Below the pieces are notes generated by a model. That model saw only the letters and a list, made by a program, of their open reading frames with translations. It searched no databases and was not told where the DNA came from. Below, in pieces: positions 25,806 to 36,619 of a stretch of DNA of 36,619 bases. The stretch's first letter is position 1. Every line of letters begins with the position of its first letter. The stretch spans positions 1-36,619 of the forward strand of contig JAUXWM010000045.1 in assembly GCA_030681375.1 (NCBI GenBank), read 5' to 3'. Position numbers and translations under genes: made by a program. The DNA comes from Gallionella sp. GTDB taxonomy: Bacteria; Pseudomonadota; Gammaproteobacteria; Burkholderiales; Gallionellaceae.

Positions 25806-28505
25806 ATGTCGCACAATTTGTTCAACACCCGTTCAACCTTCAAACTCGCCAGCGGCAATCAGGGCGCGCTGTATTCATTGCCCGCTCTGGAAGCGGCCGG
25901 AATCGGCAAGATTTCACGTCTGCCGGTGTCTATCCGCATCGTGCTGGAATCGGTGTTGCGCAATTACGACGATAAGAAGGTGACCGAGACGCATATCCGC
26001 CAACTGGCCAACTGGCAGCCGAACGCAGCACGCATTGATGAGATCCCCTTCGTCGTCGCGCGTATCGTATTGCAGGATTTCACCGGCGTGCCGCTGCTGG
26101 CCGATCTGGCCGCGATGCGCGATGCCGCCGCCGCGCAAGGCTGCGACCCTAAGCTTATCGAACCGCTGGTGCCGGTCAATCTGGTGGTGGATCACTCTGT
26201 ACAAATTGACTACTACAACCGCCCCGACGCGCTCAAGCTCAATATGGAAATGGAATTCGAGCGCAACAACGAACGTTACAAGTTCATGAAGTGGGGCATG
26301 CAAGCCTTTGAATCATTTAAAGTGGTGCCGCCCGGCGTGGGCATCGTGCATCAAGTCAACCTGGAATATCTGGCACGCGGTGTGCAGCAAAAAGACGGCG
26401 TGTATTACCCTGACACGCTGGTCGGCACCGATAGCCACACCACTATGATCAACGGCATCGGCGTGGTTGGCTGGGGCGTGGGCGGCATTGAAGCTGAAGC
26501 TGGCATGCTGGGCCAGCCGGTCTATTTCCTGACGCCTGATGTGGTCGGTGTACATCTCAAAGGCAAGCTGCGTGAGGGCCTGACCGCCACCGACGTGGTG
26601 CTGACTGTGACCGAACTGTTGCGTAAACACAAAGTTGTCGGCAAATTCGTGGAGTTCTTCGGCGAGGGCACGCAAGCACTCGCCCTGCCCGACCGCGCGA
26701 CCATCGCCAACATGGCACCGGAATACGGTGCGACCATGGGCTTCTTCCCAGTGGACGAGACCACCGTCAATTTCATGCGCAATACCGGACGCACAGACGA
26801 AGAAGTGGATGCGTTCGAATCCTACTTCAAGGCACAAGGTTTGTTCGGCATCCCGCAAGACGGGCAGATAGACTACAGCAGCGTGGTAGAACTGGATCTG
26901 GCCAGCATCGAACCTTCACTGTCCGGCCCTAAACGTCCGCAAGACCGCATCGCCATGTCCGCAATGCGTGAAACCTTCAACACCCTGTTTTCCAAACCCA
27001 TCGCCGAAAACGGCTTCAACCAGCCTGCCGAAAAACTGGCGGTGCGTTATCCGACCGGCAAGGGCGATCTTGCAATCGGCAACGGCGATGTGCTGATCGC
27101 GGCGATCACGTCCTGCACAAACACCTCCAACCCCAGCGTCATGCTGGCGGCGGGTCTGCTGGCCAAGAAGGCGGTCGAGAAAGGCCTGAGCGTCCAGCCG
27201 CACATCAAGACCACGCTGGCACCCGGCTCGCGCGTCGTCACCGGCTATCTGACTGATGCCGGCTTGCTCGAACCCCTCGCACAACTGGGTTTTGGCGTTG
27301 CCGCCTACGGCTGCACCACCTGTATCGGCAATTCCGGCCCGCTGGATCCGCAGATCGAGGCGACCATCGTCGCCAACCAGCTCATCGCGACGGCGGTACT
27401 GTCCGGCAACCGCAATTTCGAAGCGCGTATCCATTCCAATATCAAGGGCAATTTTCTTGCTTCCCCGCCGCTGGTGGTGGCCTACGCCATTGCGGGCAAG
27501 ATGAACATCAACCTCGACACGGAAGCACTGGGCGTGGGCCGTGACGGCCAACCGGTATTTTTGCGCGACATCTGGCCTTCCAGCGCGGAAGTCCAGGCTG
27601 TCAGCCAATATGCGACCAACCCGGCGCTGTATCGCTCGCTTTATGCCGACCTGACCCGCGACCTGCCGTTGTGGAACAACATCGAAGCGCCGAGTGGCGA
27701 CCAGTACCGCTGGGATGATTCGACCTACATTGCCTGCCCGCCATTCTTCGATGCGTTCAGCATGACAACAGGCGAGATTAGCGGCGTAAAACACGCACGC
27801 GCACTGGCGATATTCGGCGACTCCGTCACCACCGACCACATCAGCCCGGCCGGCAGCTTCAGCCCGTCCAGCCCGGCGGGTCAGTATCTGCAAGACAGGG
27901 GCGTGGCCGTCAGGGATTTCAACAGCTACGGCTCACGTCGCGGCAATCACGACGTGATGATGCGCGGCACGTTTGACAATGTGCGCATCAAGAACCTGAT
28001 GCTGCCAGCTGATGCGGGCGGCAATCGCACCGAGGGGGGCTACACGTTATACAACGGCGAACAGACCGACATTTACACGGCCGCCATGAACTATATCGCT
28101 GCAGGTACGCCGACAGTTATTTTTGCCGGTGAAGAATATGGCACGGGTTCCAGCCGCGACTGGGCGGCAAAAGGCACGCAACTGCTCGGTGTCAAGGCGG
28201 TGATCGCCAAATCCTACGAGCGCATCCACCGCAGCAACCTGAGCGGCATGGGCGTGCTGCCCCTGCAATTCAAGGGCGACACCAGTGCAGCCAATTTAAA
28301 ACTGACAGGTGATGAAATATTCGATCTGAGCGGCATCGACAACAACCTGAAGCCGCAACAGGACGTGACCCTCACCATCACGCGCCGCGACGGCAGTACG
28401 CAGCAAGTGCCGCTGCTGCTGCGCATCGATACGCCGATCGAAGTGGACTACTATCGTCACGGCGGCATCCTGCCGTATGTGCTGCACGAACTGGTATCAC
28501 AGTAA
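25806..28505 (+). CDS. acnA: Aconitate hydratase A
   Basis: The 899-residue enzyme converts citrate to isocitrate in the TCA cycle. Its [4Fe-4S] ligands are Cys437 (ITSCTNTS), Cys503 and Cys506 ([11 protein letters not shown]). The substrate-binding segments [35 protein letters not shown] and [15 protein letters not shown] are present, and the length and domain order are those of the AcnA/IRP type rather than AcnB. GGAG eight bases before the ATG sets the start. A strong terminator follows 28 bases after the stop. AcnA enzymes are comparatively resistant to oxidative and iron stress. Confidence 0.97.
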   Translation: MSHNLFNTRSTFKLASGNQGALYSLPALEAAGIGKISRLPVSIRIVLESVLRNYDDKKVTETHIRQLANWQPNAARIDEIPFVVARIVLQDFTGVPLLADLAAMRDAAAAQGCDPKLIEPLVPVNLVVDHSVQIDYYNRPDALKLNMEMEFERNNERYKFMKWGMQAFESFKVVPPGVGIVHQVNLEYLARGVQQKDGVYYPDTLVGTDSHTTMINGIGVVGWGVGGIEAEAGMLGQPVYFLTPDVVGVHLKGKLREGLTATDVVLTVTELLRKHKVVGKFVEFFGEGTQALALPDRATIANMAPEYGATMGFFPVDETTVNFMRNTGRTDEEVDAFESYFKAQGLFGIPQDGQIDYSSVVELDLASIEPSLSGPKRPQDRIAMSAMRETFNTLFSKPIAENGFNQPAEKLAVRYPTGKGDLAIGNGDVLIAAITSCTNTSNPSVMLAAGLLAKKAVEKGLSVQPHIKTTLAPGSRVVTGYLTDAGLLEPLAQLGFGVAAYGCTTCIGNSGPLDPQIEATIVANQLIATAVLSGNRNFEARIHSNIKGNFLASPPLVVAYAIAGKMNINLDTEALGVGRDGQPVFLRDIWPSSAEVQAVSQYATNPALYRSLYADLTRDLPLWNNIEAPSGDQYRWDDSTYIACPPFFDAFSMTTGEISGVKHARALAIFGDSVTTDHISPAGSFSPSSPAGQYLQDRGVAVRDFNSYGSRRGNHDVMMRGTFDNVRIKNLMLPADAGGNRTEGGYTLYNGEQTDIYTAAMNYIAAGTPTVIFAGEEYGTGSSRDWAAKGTQLLGVKAVIAKSYERIHRSNLSGMGVLPLQFKGDTSAANLKLTGDEIFDLSGIDNNLKPQQDVTLTITRRDGSTQQVPLLLRIDTPIEVDYYRHGGILPYVLHELVSQ

Positions 28506-28533
28506 GGAGCAACGCTTAGCCTCACGCAGCGGC

Positions 28534-28567
28534 AAACGGGCAGCCTCTAGGGCTGCCCGTTTTGTTT
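28534..28567 (+). terminator. Rho-independent terminator after acnA
   Basis: AAACGGGCAGCC pairs perfectly with GGCTGCCCGTTT around a five-base loop, followed by TGTTT. The flanking A and T runs allow it to act for both acnA and the convergent csp1-like gene. Confidence 0.85.
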
Positions 28568-28585
28568 GATGCGGATACAGAAAAA

Positions 28586-29014
28586 TCAGGCCGCGATTTT
28601 TTTGCACTCTTTATAGCAGGCCGCGCAACTTGCGCCACAGGCTTTGCAGGAGTCATGCTTGTCGGCGTGTTTCTTGCATTCGTCTTCGCATTGCTTGCAC
28701 ACATCCATGGCGATACTCGCCAGTCGTGCAGTCTGTTTGGATTTCTGATTGGCAAGTTGTTGCAGTGCGCCGCAAACCGCCAGCATCTGATTCACGGTTT
28801 GCGCACACGCGGCCATGTCTTTGTCGCCTTGCCCCAGCAACTCAAGGCAATGGCTCAGGCAGACTTCGCCCTTCTGTATGCAATCACTGGCAGAATCAGC
28901 CAGTGCGGACGGTGCGGCGTGGTGCATATGATCGTGTTCGGCAGCTTGCGCGCGCCCTACCACTGCGGCTCCCGCCAACGCCATACCGCCCAGCAATACG
29001 TCTCTTCTGTTCAT
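28586..29014 (-). CDS. Csp1-type four-helix-bundle copper storage protein, Tat-exported
   Basis: The 142-residue precursor starts MNRRDVLLGGMALAGAAVVG, a twin-arginine signal, and is cut near RAQA. The mature part (about 118 residues) has a His-rich start (EHDHMHHA) and 13 cysteines arranged as in Csp proteins: DCIQ, VCLSHC, AACA, VCGA, VCKQCEDEC and SCKACGASCAACYKEC. Csp1 of Methylosinus trichosporium also has a Tat signal and 13 cysteines lining a four-helix bundle that stores up to 13 Cu(I). The start at 29014 is fixed by CAGGAG; the frame is open 41 codons upstream inside def. It is the last gene of the block starting at nagZ or galU, 17 bases after def. Confidence 0.9.
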   Translation of the reverse strand: MNRRDVLLGGMALAGAAVVGRAQAAEHDHMHHAAPSALADSASDCIQKGEVCLSHCLELLGQGDKDMAACAQTVNQMLAVCGALQQLANQKSKQTARLASIAMDVCKQCEDECKKHADKHDSCKACGASCAACYKECKKIAA

Positions 29015-29031
29015 CGCTTTCTCCTGAAAAA

Positions 29032-29565
29032 TTAATCGTCCTGTAATTCCTGACCGGGAAACAGTTCCTGCGTATAGCCAAACCGGCTCATGTCCTGCAT
29101 CCGCATCGGATACAGTATTCCGTCCAGATGATCGCACTCGTGCTGCACCACGCGTGCGTGAAATCCGCTGACGGTGCGATCAATTAACGCACCGTATTCG
29201 TCGAAGCCCTGATAACGAATGTTGCAGGGGCGCGTAACCACGCCTCGCAAGCCGGGCACGCTCAAGCACCCTTCCCAGCCTGCTTCGGTGTTGTCATCCA
29301 GTACGCTGATGACGGGATTGATGAGCACGGTTTCCGGCACCGTTTCGGCATCCGGATAACGCGAATTCAACTGCACCCCGAAGATCACCACACGCAGTCC
29401 GATGCCGATTTGCGGCGCGGCCAGTCCAGCACCGTTCAGTGCCTGCATGGTGTCGCGCATATCATCCAGCAGACTGTGCAATTCGGCGCTGTCGTAGCGG
29501 CTAACCGGTTCCGCGACCTGGAGCAGGCGCGCATCACCCATGCGTAATACAGTCTTAATCGTCAT
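29032..29565 (-). CDS. def: Peptide deformylase
   Basis: This enzyme removes the formyl group from nascent N-formylmethionine chains. All three motifs are present in the 177 residues: GLAAPQIG (47-54), EGCLSVP (98-104, metal ligand Cys100) and HECDH (142-146, ligands His142 and His146, catalytic Glu143). The start [11 protein letters not shown] at 29565 fits the family; the open frame begins 33 codons earlier inside the upstream gene. It overlaps the phosphorylase gene by 11 bases. A second def next to fmt probably exists elsewhere (expected from related genomes, not seen here). Confidence 0.95.
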   Translation of the reverse strand: MTIKTVLRMGDARLLQVAEPVSRYDSAELHSLLDDMRDTMQALNGAGLAAPQIGIGLRVVIFGVQLNSRYPDAETVPETVLINPVISVLDDNTEAGWEGCLSVPGLRGVVTRPCNIRYQGFDEYGALIDRTVSGFHARVVQHECDHLDGILYPMRMQDMSRFGYTQELFPGQELQDD

Positions 29566-30301
29566 GGCAATTAACCACGCATTCGAGAATGTTGCGCACC
29601 CGCTCCATCGCATTCCGTGCGGTGGCAGCAACATTTTCCATATTGATGTTCTCCTGACTATCACCCCGCCCCGCCGTGTAATTCACCACCACAGCGATGC
29701 TGGCATAGTTCATCTCCAGCTCCCTTGCCAACGCAGTTTCCGGCATGCCGGTCATTCCCACCATATCCGCGCCATCGCGTTCATAACGATTAATCTCGGC
29801 GATGCTGTCCAGACGCGGCCCCTGTGTTGCCGCATAAACACCGCCATCCAGGCAGGGCTGACGGACTTGTTCCGCGCCGCGCAAAATACGACTGCGCAAA
29901 ACCGGTGAATAAGGCAGGGTAAAGTCTATGTTGCGGTAACTGGTATTGCGCGTATTGAAAAAAGTGGCATCACGCCCGTGCGTGTAATCAATAATCTGAT
30001 CGGGCACGATCAGGGTGCCCGGCGTCAAATCCGCACGTATTCCGCCGACGGTTGCGACAGAGACGACATCCGTCACTCCCTGCTCGCGCAATGCCCATAA
30101 ATTGGCGCGGTAATTCACCAGATGAGGCGGTATGGTGTAGCCGTAACCATGTCGCGCCAGAAAAATAATTTCATGCTGATTGAGCATGCCGAACAGGAAC
30201 GCGCCGGAAGGCTCACCATAAGGCGTGCGCATCACTTGCCTGTGCGTGACATTGAGATTCGCCAGTTCCGTCAGGCCGCGGCCCCCTATGATTGCCAACA
30301 T
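29555..30301 (-). CDS. S-methyl-5'-thioinosine (methylthioadenosine-type) phosphorylase
   Basis: A 248-residue purine nucleoside phosphorylase of the MTAP/PNP family. It starts [13 protein letters not shown], with [25 protein letters not shown] split around the phosphate site, and carries [17 protein letters not shown] and [16 protein letters not shown]. These match the Pseudomonas MTIP group, which cleaves methylthioinosine made by deamination of methylthioadenosine, a by-product of polyamine synthesis; substrate choice is inferred. The ATG at 30301 has GGGAG six bases upstream and is preferred to the ATG at 30316. It overlaps def and follows hpt after a repeat-filled gap, fitting purine salvage. 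Confidence 0.9.
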   Translation of the reverse strand: MLAIIGGRGLTELANLNVTHRQVMRTPYGEPSGAFLFGMLNQHEIIFLARHGYGYTIPPHLVNYRANLWALREQGVTDVVSVATVGGIRADLTPGTLIVPDQIIDYTHGRDATFFNTRNTSYRNIDFTLPYSPVLRSRILRGAEQVRQPCLDGGVYAATQGPRLDSIAEINRYERDGADMVGMTGMPETALARELEMNYASIAVVVNYTAGRGDSQENINMENVAATARNAMERVRNILECVVNCHDD

Positions 30302-30321
30302 TTCATCTCCCAACATAAGTA

Positions 30322-30336
30322 TCGGGCGTAGCCCGA
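30322..30336. repeat. TCGGGC-GTA-GCCCGA palindrome
   Basis: A perfect six-base stem within GTAGGTCGGGCTACGCCCGAT (minus strand context), a form widely dispersed in proteobacterial intergenic DNA. It stands just before the phosphorylase gene. Confidence 0.55.
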
Positions 30337-30344
30337 CCTACAAA

Positions 30345-30398
30345 CAACTAACGACTAACGACTAGCTACGAGCTACTGGCTACTAGCTACTAGCTACT
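30345..30398. repeat. ACTAACG / GCTACTA short tandem repeats
   Basis: Two units of ACTAACG followed by five or more degenerate GCTACTA/GCTACGA units fill the space between hpt and the phosphorylase gene. A related but more diverged tract is seen at about 10868-10895. No T-tract or gene is present. Confidence 0.65.
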
Positions 30399-30948
30399 GC
30401 TTTACAGCATAAATCGCGGGCAGATTGCGCCACGCCCCCTCGATATCCATGCCATAACCGAACACGAAACGATCCGGCAATTCCAGCCCCACGAAATCCG
30501 CCTGTACAGGTTTAGGCCGACCATGCCGCTTATCGGAAAACACGGCGATATAGCAGTGTTGCGCCCCCAATTCCAGCACCCGTTCACGCAAGGCAGCCAG
30601 GGTATGGCCCTCGTCCAGAATATCGTCTATCAGCAACACCACGCGATCACGCACCGATTCATGCGGCGCCACCTTCCAGTGCATCGTACCACCGGCCCGT
30701 GCATCGCCATAGCGCGTCAGATGCACATAATCGAAATCAAGCGGAAAGTTGAGCAATGGTAACAGTTGTCCTGAAAACACCACTGCACCGCCCATCACCG
30801 ACAGCACCAGCGGGTGCGCCTCACTCAAGCTCGCATTGATTTCCCGCGCAACCTTGTGCAGTGCAGCTTGCACCTGCTCTTCCGTGCACAGCAATTCAGC
30901 CTGTTGCAACAGTTCATGCGCGCGCCGGGCAGAAATCGTCATGCGCAA
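30394..30948 (-). CDS. hpt: Hypoxanthine-guanine phosphoribosyltransferase
   Basis: This 184-residue salvage enzyme joins hypoxanthine or guanine to PRPP. The PRPP-binding loop reads VVLIDDILDEGHTLAAL; other family segments are LSVMGGAVVFSGQLL and VHLTRYGDARAGG, and the base-binding end is DFVGLELPDRFVFGYGMD. The ATG at 30948 directly follows the galU stop without spacing, so the two are co-transcribed. With the thioinosine phosphorylase downstream, it would recover the hypoxanthine released by that enzyme, a sensible pair (inference). Confidence 0.93.
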   Translation of the reverse strand: MRMTISARRAHELLQQAELLCTEEQVQAALHKVAREINASLSEAHPLVLSVMGGAVVFSGQLLPLLNFPLDFDYVHLTRYGDARAGGTMHWKVAPHESVRDRVVLLIDDILDEGHTLAALRERVLELGAQHCYIAVFSDKRHGRPKPVQADFVGLELPDRFVFGYGMDIEGAWRNLPAIYAVKQ

Positions 30949-31833
30949 TTACAACTGCAAGCTCTTCAAATAGGCGGCAAATTCCTCCTTGACCTCTGGA
31001 TGCACCAGCCCCATCGCCACGCTCGCCTTCAGGAAACCAATTTTTGAACCGCAATCATAACGCGTGCCTTTGTAGCGATAGGCCAGTATCCGTTCTTCCG
31101 CGATCAGGGCGGCAATCGCATCCGTCAACTGCAATTCACCGCCGGCACCTGTGTGCAAATTGTGCAAATGATGGAAAATACGCGGCGTCAGAATGTAACG
31201 TCCCGCCACGGCCAGCGTAGTAGGCGCATCCTCAGGGTCCGGTTTTTCGACTATGCCTGTCACCTGCTCCAGCTCTGCGTTAACTTTGGCACTCTCGACG
31301 ATACCGTATTGCCGGGTCAGTTCACGCGGCACGTCCTGCACCCCCAGCACTGAACTGTGATGTCGATCATAAATTTCTACCATCTGCCGGGTGATCGAAA
31401 CCTCACCCACCATCAGGTCATCCGCCAGAATGACGGCGAAAGGCTCATTTTTGATGACAGGCTGGGCGCAAAGCACGGCGTGCCCCAGTCCCAGCGGCTC
31501 GGATTGACGGATGTAGATGCAATTAATTCCGTCCGGGATCACTTCCTGCGTCAAACGAAGCAATTCCAGCTTGCCCTTTTTCTCCAGCTCGGCTTCCAGC
31601 TCGTAGGCCTTGTCAAAATGATCCTCGATGGAACGCTTGCTGCGCCCGGTCACGAATATCATGTCCGTAATCCCCGCGGCCACCGCTTCTTCCACTACAT
31701 ACTGAATCAGCGGTTTGTCCACGACCGCCATCATTTCCTTGGGGCTGGCTTTGGTGGCCGGCAGGAAACGACTACCCATGCCTGCGACTGGAAACACCGC
31801 TTTACGGATTACCCGTAATGGTCTTTTACTCAT
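30949..31833 (-). CDS. galU: UTP--glucose-1-phosphate uridylyltransferase
   Basis: A 294-residue nucleotidyltransferase making UDP-glucose for polysaccharide and lipopolysaccharide synthesis. The N-terminal signature [20 protein letters not shown] with KEMM is complete, as are [25 protein letters not shown] and VILADDLM. Length matches bacterial GalU (about 290-300). It lies two bases after ligA and touches hpt. Confidence 0.96.
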   Translation of the reverse strand: MSKRPLRVIRKAVFPVAGMGSRFLPATKASPKEMMAVVDKPLIQYVVEEAVAAGITDMIFVTGRSKRSIEDHFDKAYELEAELEKKGKLELLRLTQEVIPDGINCIYIRQSEPLGLGHAVLCAQPVIKNEPFAVILADDLMVGEVSITRQMVEIYDRHHSSVLGVQDVPRELTRQYGIVESAKVNAELEQVTGIVEKPDPEDAPTTLAVAGRYILTPRIFHHLHNLHTGAGGELQLTDAIAALIAEERILAYRYKGTRYDCGSKIGFLKASVAMGLVHPEVKEEFAAYLKSLQL

Positions 31834-31835
31834 TA

Positions 31836-34981
<3,146 letters not shown>

Positions 34982-35053
34982 ATTTTGAATACCAAAATTC
35001 GCAGATCGCACAAAAACGTCAGCGCGGATTATCTCAAGTTGAGTAGTAAAAAT

Positions 35054-36103
35054 CTATGCCAATGGCAATTCAGGCGAACTGACGCCAATACCCGCCACCT
35101 CTTGTAATGCTTTCAAAAACTGCGACTGTTCATGCAATTTATGCGCCGCAACCGGGTGTAGCAGGCCTCGCATATGTGCGATACGCGCACGACTCATCAC
35201 CGACATCTCCCAATGCAGGCCACGCAGCAATTCATCCGCCGATTCCGGCTTGTTGCACACCAGCACCATATCGCAACCCGCATTCAGCGCGGCAGAAGCT
35301 CGCTGCACAATATTTCCGGCAACCGTGGCACCTTCCATGCTCAAGTCATCGCTGAAGATACAACCGTCAAAACCCAGCTTTCCGCGCAAAATCTCTTTCA
35401 GCCAGACCGGCGAAAAGCCTGCCGGGCGGCTGTCCACCTTAGGATAAATGACATGCGCGGGCATAACCGCCGTCAAACCGAAGCTGATCATTTGCCGGAA
35501 GGGAATCAGGTCGCAGAACTCGATATCGACAAACTCGCGTTCGTCCACGGGGATAGCCAGATGCGAATCAGCCGCGACATAGCCGTGCCCTGGAAAATGC
35601 TTACCTACGGTATGCATGCCCCCCTGTTTCATCCCCAGCAGCAAACTGTGGGCCAGTTCGGCAATTGCCTGCGGCTTGCTGTGGAAAGCACGGTCTCCAA
35701 TTACGCCGCTGTGCTCATAATCCACATCCAGCACTGGCGTGAAACTGAAATCCACACCGCAGCCGCGCAATTCCGCCGCCAGCACATATCCCGCCTGCTG
35801 CGCCAGATGACGCGCCCGATGCGGGGCAATGTCCCAAATTTTCCCCAGTTCACGCATAGGCGGAATCCTGGTGAATCCGTCGCGAAAACGCTGCACTCTT
35901 CCACCCTCGTGATCGACTGCAACCAGCAATGGCGTGGGCCGCAGCGCGTGTATCGCGGCAGTCAGTTCAGTCAGTTGAGCGGGTGATTCGTAATTGCGCT
36001 TGAACAGGATCACCCCGCCGACCAGAGGATGACGCAACCGCGCCACATCCTCATCCGTCAGTCGCGTACCCAGCACATCCAGCATGACCGGCCCTAAACC
36101 CAT
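35054..36103 (-). CDS. nagZ: Beta-N-acetylhexosaminidase NagZ
   Basis: A 349-residue cytoplasmic glycoside hydrolase family 3 enzyme that removes GlcNAc from 1,6-anhydro-muropeptides during cell-wall recycling. Family marks are [27 protein letters not shown], the catalytic loop [18 protein letters not shown] with the Asp/His pair, and [15 protein letters not shown] with the nucleophile Asp. GGGAGG before the ATG fixes the start. It is 72 bases upstream of zipA on the same strand. Confidence 0.96.
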   Translation of the reverse strand: MGLGPVMLDVLGTRLTDEDVARLRHPLVGGVILFKRNYESPAQLTELTAAIHALRPTPLLVAVDHEGGRVQRFRDGFTRIPPMRELGKIWDIAPHRARHLAQQAGYVLAAELRGCGVDFSFTPVLDVDYEHSGVIGDRAFHSKPQAIAELAHSLLLGMKQGGMHTVGKHFPGHGYVAADSHLAIPVDEREFVDIEFCDLIPFRQMISFGLTAVMPAHVIYPKVDSRPAGFSPVWLKEILRGKLGFDGCIFSDDLSMEGATVAGNIVQRASAALNAGCDMVLVCNKPESADELLRGLHWEMSVMSRARIAHMRGLLHPVAAHKLHEQSQFLKALQEVAGIGVSSPELPLA

Positions 36104-36322
36104 GTATCCTCCCTAATCAGAACAGACAATTTTTAAACCGCATTTACACCCGGCGGCATTCTCTCACCTGTCCGGCGGACTGACCACACCCTGAACGCCT
36201 TTTATTTTCAGCCCGGCAACACCGGCAATGCATCACCTCGCGGCTAGGCGACCGGAAAACCTGTCGGCTTCGCTAGTGTTCACACCATGATGGGTGGCGC
36301 TAATTTTTTCGTAACAGTGCTG
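36104..36322. other. Intergenic region between amt and nagZ
   Basis: About 220 bases without a gene. A CTAGGCGACCGG/CGGCTTCGCTAG imperfect hairpin lies at about 36243-36278; I could not match it to a known riboswitch. It should hold the nagZ promoter, but no convincing -10/-35 pair was found. Confidence 0.4.
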
Positions 36323-36349
36323 AAAAAAAGGGCTCCTTGCGGAGCCCTT
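36323..36349 (-). terminator. Rho-independent terminator of the ammonium transporter gene
   Basis: On the minus strand AAGGGCTCC pairs with GGAGCCCTT around GCAA and is followed by T5. It lies 76 bases beyond the transporter stop codon. Confidence 0.88.
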
Positions 36350-36424
36350 GGAACTGAGCGCGGACGGCTCAGGGAGGAGAAGTGACGACTGACCCGTTTG
36401 ATGGCCAGTCGTTTCACAGTAGGT

Positions 36425-36619
36425 TTACACGTTATAAGCGCGTTCACCGTGTGTGGATGTATCCAGACCTTCGCGCTCGGCTTCTTCCGATACACGCAGA
36501 CCAATAGTCAGGTCAACGAGCTTGAAGCAGACGTAAGCAACGACACCAGACCAGACCACGGTGATCAGTACGCCGGTAGCCTGTGTCATCACCTGACCCA
36601 TCATGGTGTAATCCGCTAC
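36425..36619 (-). CDS. amt: Ammonium transporter, C-terminal fragment (continues beyond window)
   Basis: The last 64 codons are visible. A final membrane helix (VLITVVWSGVVAYVCFKLVD) is followed by the cytoplasmic tail LTIGLRVSEEAEREGLD and the ending THGERAYNV, the hallmark C-terminus of bacterial Amt/AmtB proteins that couples the subunits and contacts the PII protein GlnK. The start, and any glnK gene, lie to the right of the window. A strong terminator follows. Confidence 0.93.
   Translation of the reverse strand, partial: VADYTMMGQVMTQATGVLITVVWSGVVAYVCFKLVDLTIGLRVSEEAEREGLDTSTHGERAYNV

Noticed and set aside
28586..29137. Longer form of the Csp1-like protein starting at 29137
   Set aside because: The additional 41 codons lie inside def; the Tat signal and CAGGAG place the start at 29014.
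36230..36300. Riboswitch in the nagZ upstream region
   Set aside because: Only an imperfect hairpin is seen; no match to the consensus of cyclic-di-GMP, fluoride or other riboswitches that I can recall.
36280..36504. Minus-strand frame of 74 codons at the right edge
   Set aside because: It overlaps the transporter tail in another frame and runs through the terminator hairpin.

Overview
The window looks like a chromosomal segment of a betaproteobacterium. The surE-pcm-nlpD block, the thrS-infC-rpmI-rplT-pheS-pheT-ihfA-merR-tRNA-Pro block, zipA-ligA, the AcnA-type aconitase and a Neisseria dRS3-like intergenic palindrome all fit this group. An assignment to Nitrosomonadales (Gallionellaceae-like) is an inference from gene order and protein style only. 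Most of the window is housekeeping DNA; the accessory material lies at the left edge and between about 13.4 and 24.7 kb.

Layout: (1) 1-1348: the end of an IS21-family insertion sequence (start of istA, terminal repeats) sits inside a membrane PAS-EAL signalling gene and removes its C-terminal half-domain. (2) 1483-5556, minus strand: surE-pcm-nlpD, tightly overlapped, followed by a radical SAM gene and a DUF3025 gene; no rpoS lies where it usually follows nlpD. (3) 5596-13369, minus strand: tRNA-Pro, merR-like gene, ihfA, pheT, pheS, rplT, rpmI, infC, thrS. infC appears to start at an AUA codon, and a 30-bp inverted repeat separates pheS from pheT. (4) 13947-17031, plus strand: small DUF2892 membrane protein, periplasmic DUF3365 haem protein and the copper ATPase copA. 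A perfect CRP/FNR-type palindrome sits where a class II promoter would need it, and copA appears to have a leaderless promoter inside or beside a 21-bp palindrome. (5) 17.0-18.6 kb: a small unknown gene, an orphan and probably truncated antitoxin-like HTH gene, tRNA-Leu and dRS3-like repeats; this resembles a scar next to a tRNA gene. (6) 18575-24493, minus strand: a 1972-residue tail-anchored protein, almost entirely proline-free coiled coil, with 112-residue (16-heptad, 336-bp) tandem repeats. It is the most unusual object in the window. (7) 24668-28505, plus strand: aldo/keto reductase and aconitase. (8) 28586-36103, minus strand: Csp1-type copper storage protein with 13 cysteines, peptide deformylase, methylthioinosine phosphorylase, hypoxanthine phosphoribosyltransferase, galU, ligA, zipA, nagZ. 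(9) 36425-36619: the 3' end of an ammonium transporter gene with its terminator.

How the genes fit together: the minus-strand housekeeping blocks cover translation (thrS, infC, L35, L20, PheRS, tRNA-Pro, Def), DNA architecture and replication (IHF, LigA), envelope and division (NlpD, ZipA, NagZ, GalU) and purine/methylthio salvage (MTIP, Hpt). CopA and Csp1 together suggest two routes of copper handling: efflux from the cytoplasm and storage outside it. The giant coiled coil has no recognised partner here. If it is one extended helix it would reach roughly a quarter of a micrometre from the inner membrane into the cytoplasm, so a structural or spacer role is plausible but unproven.
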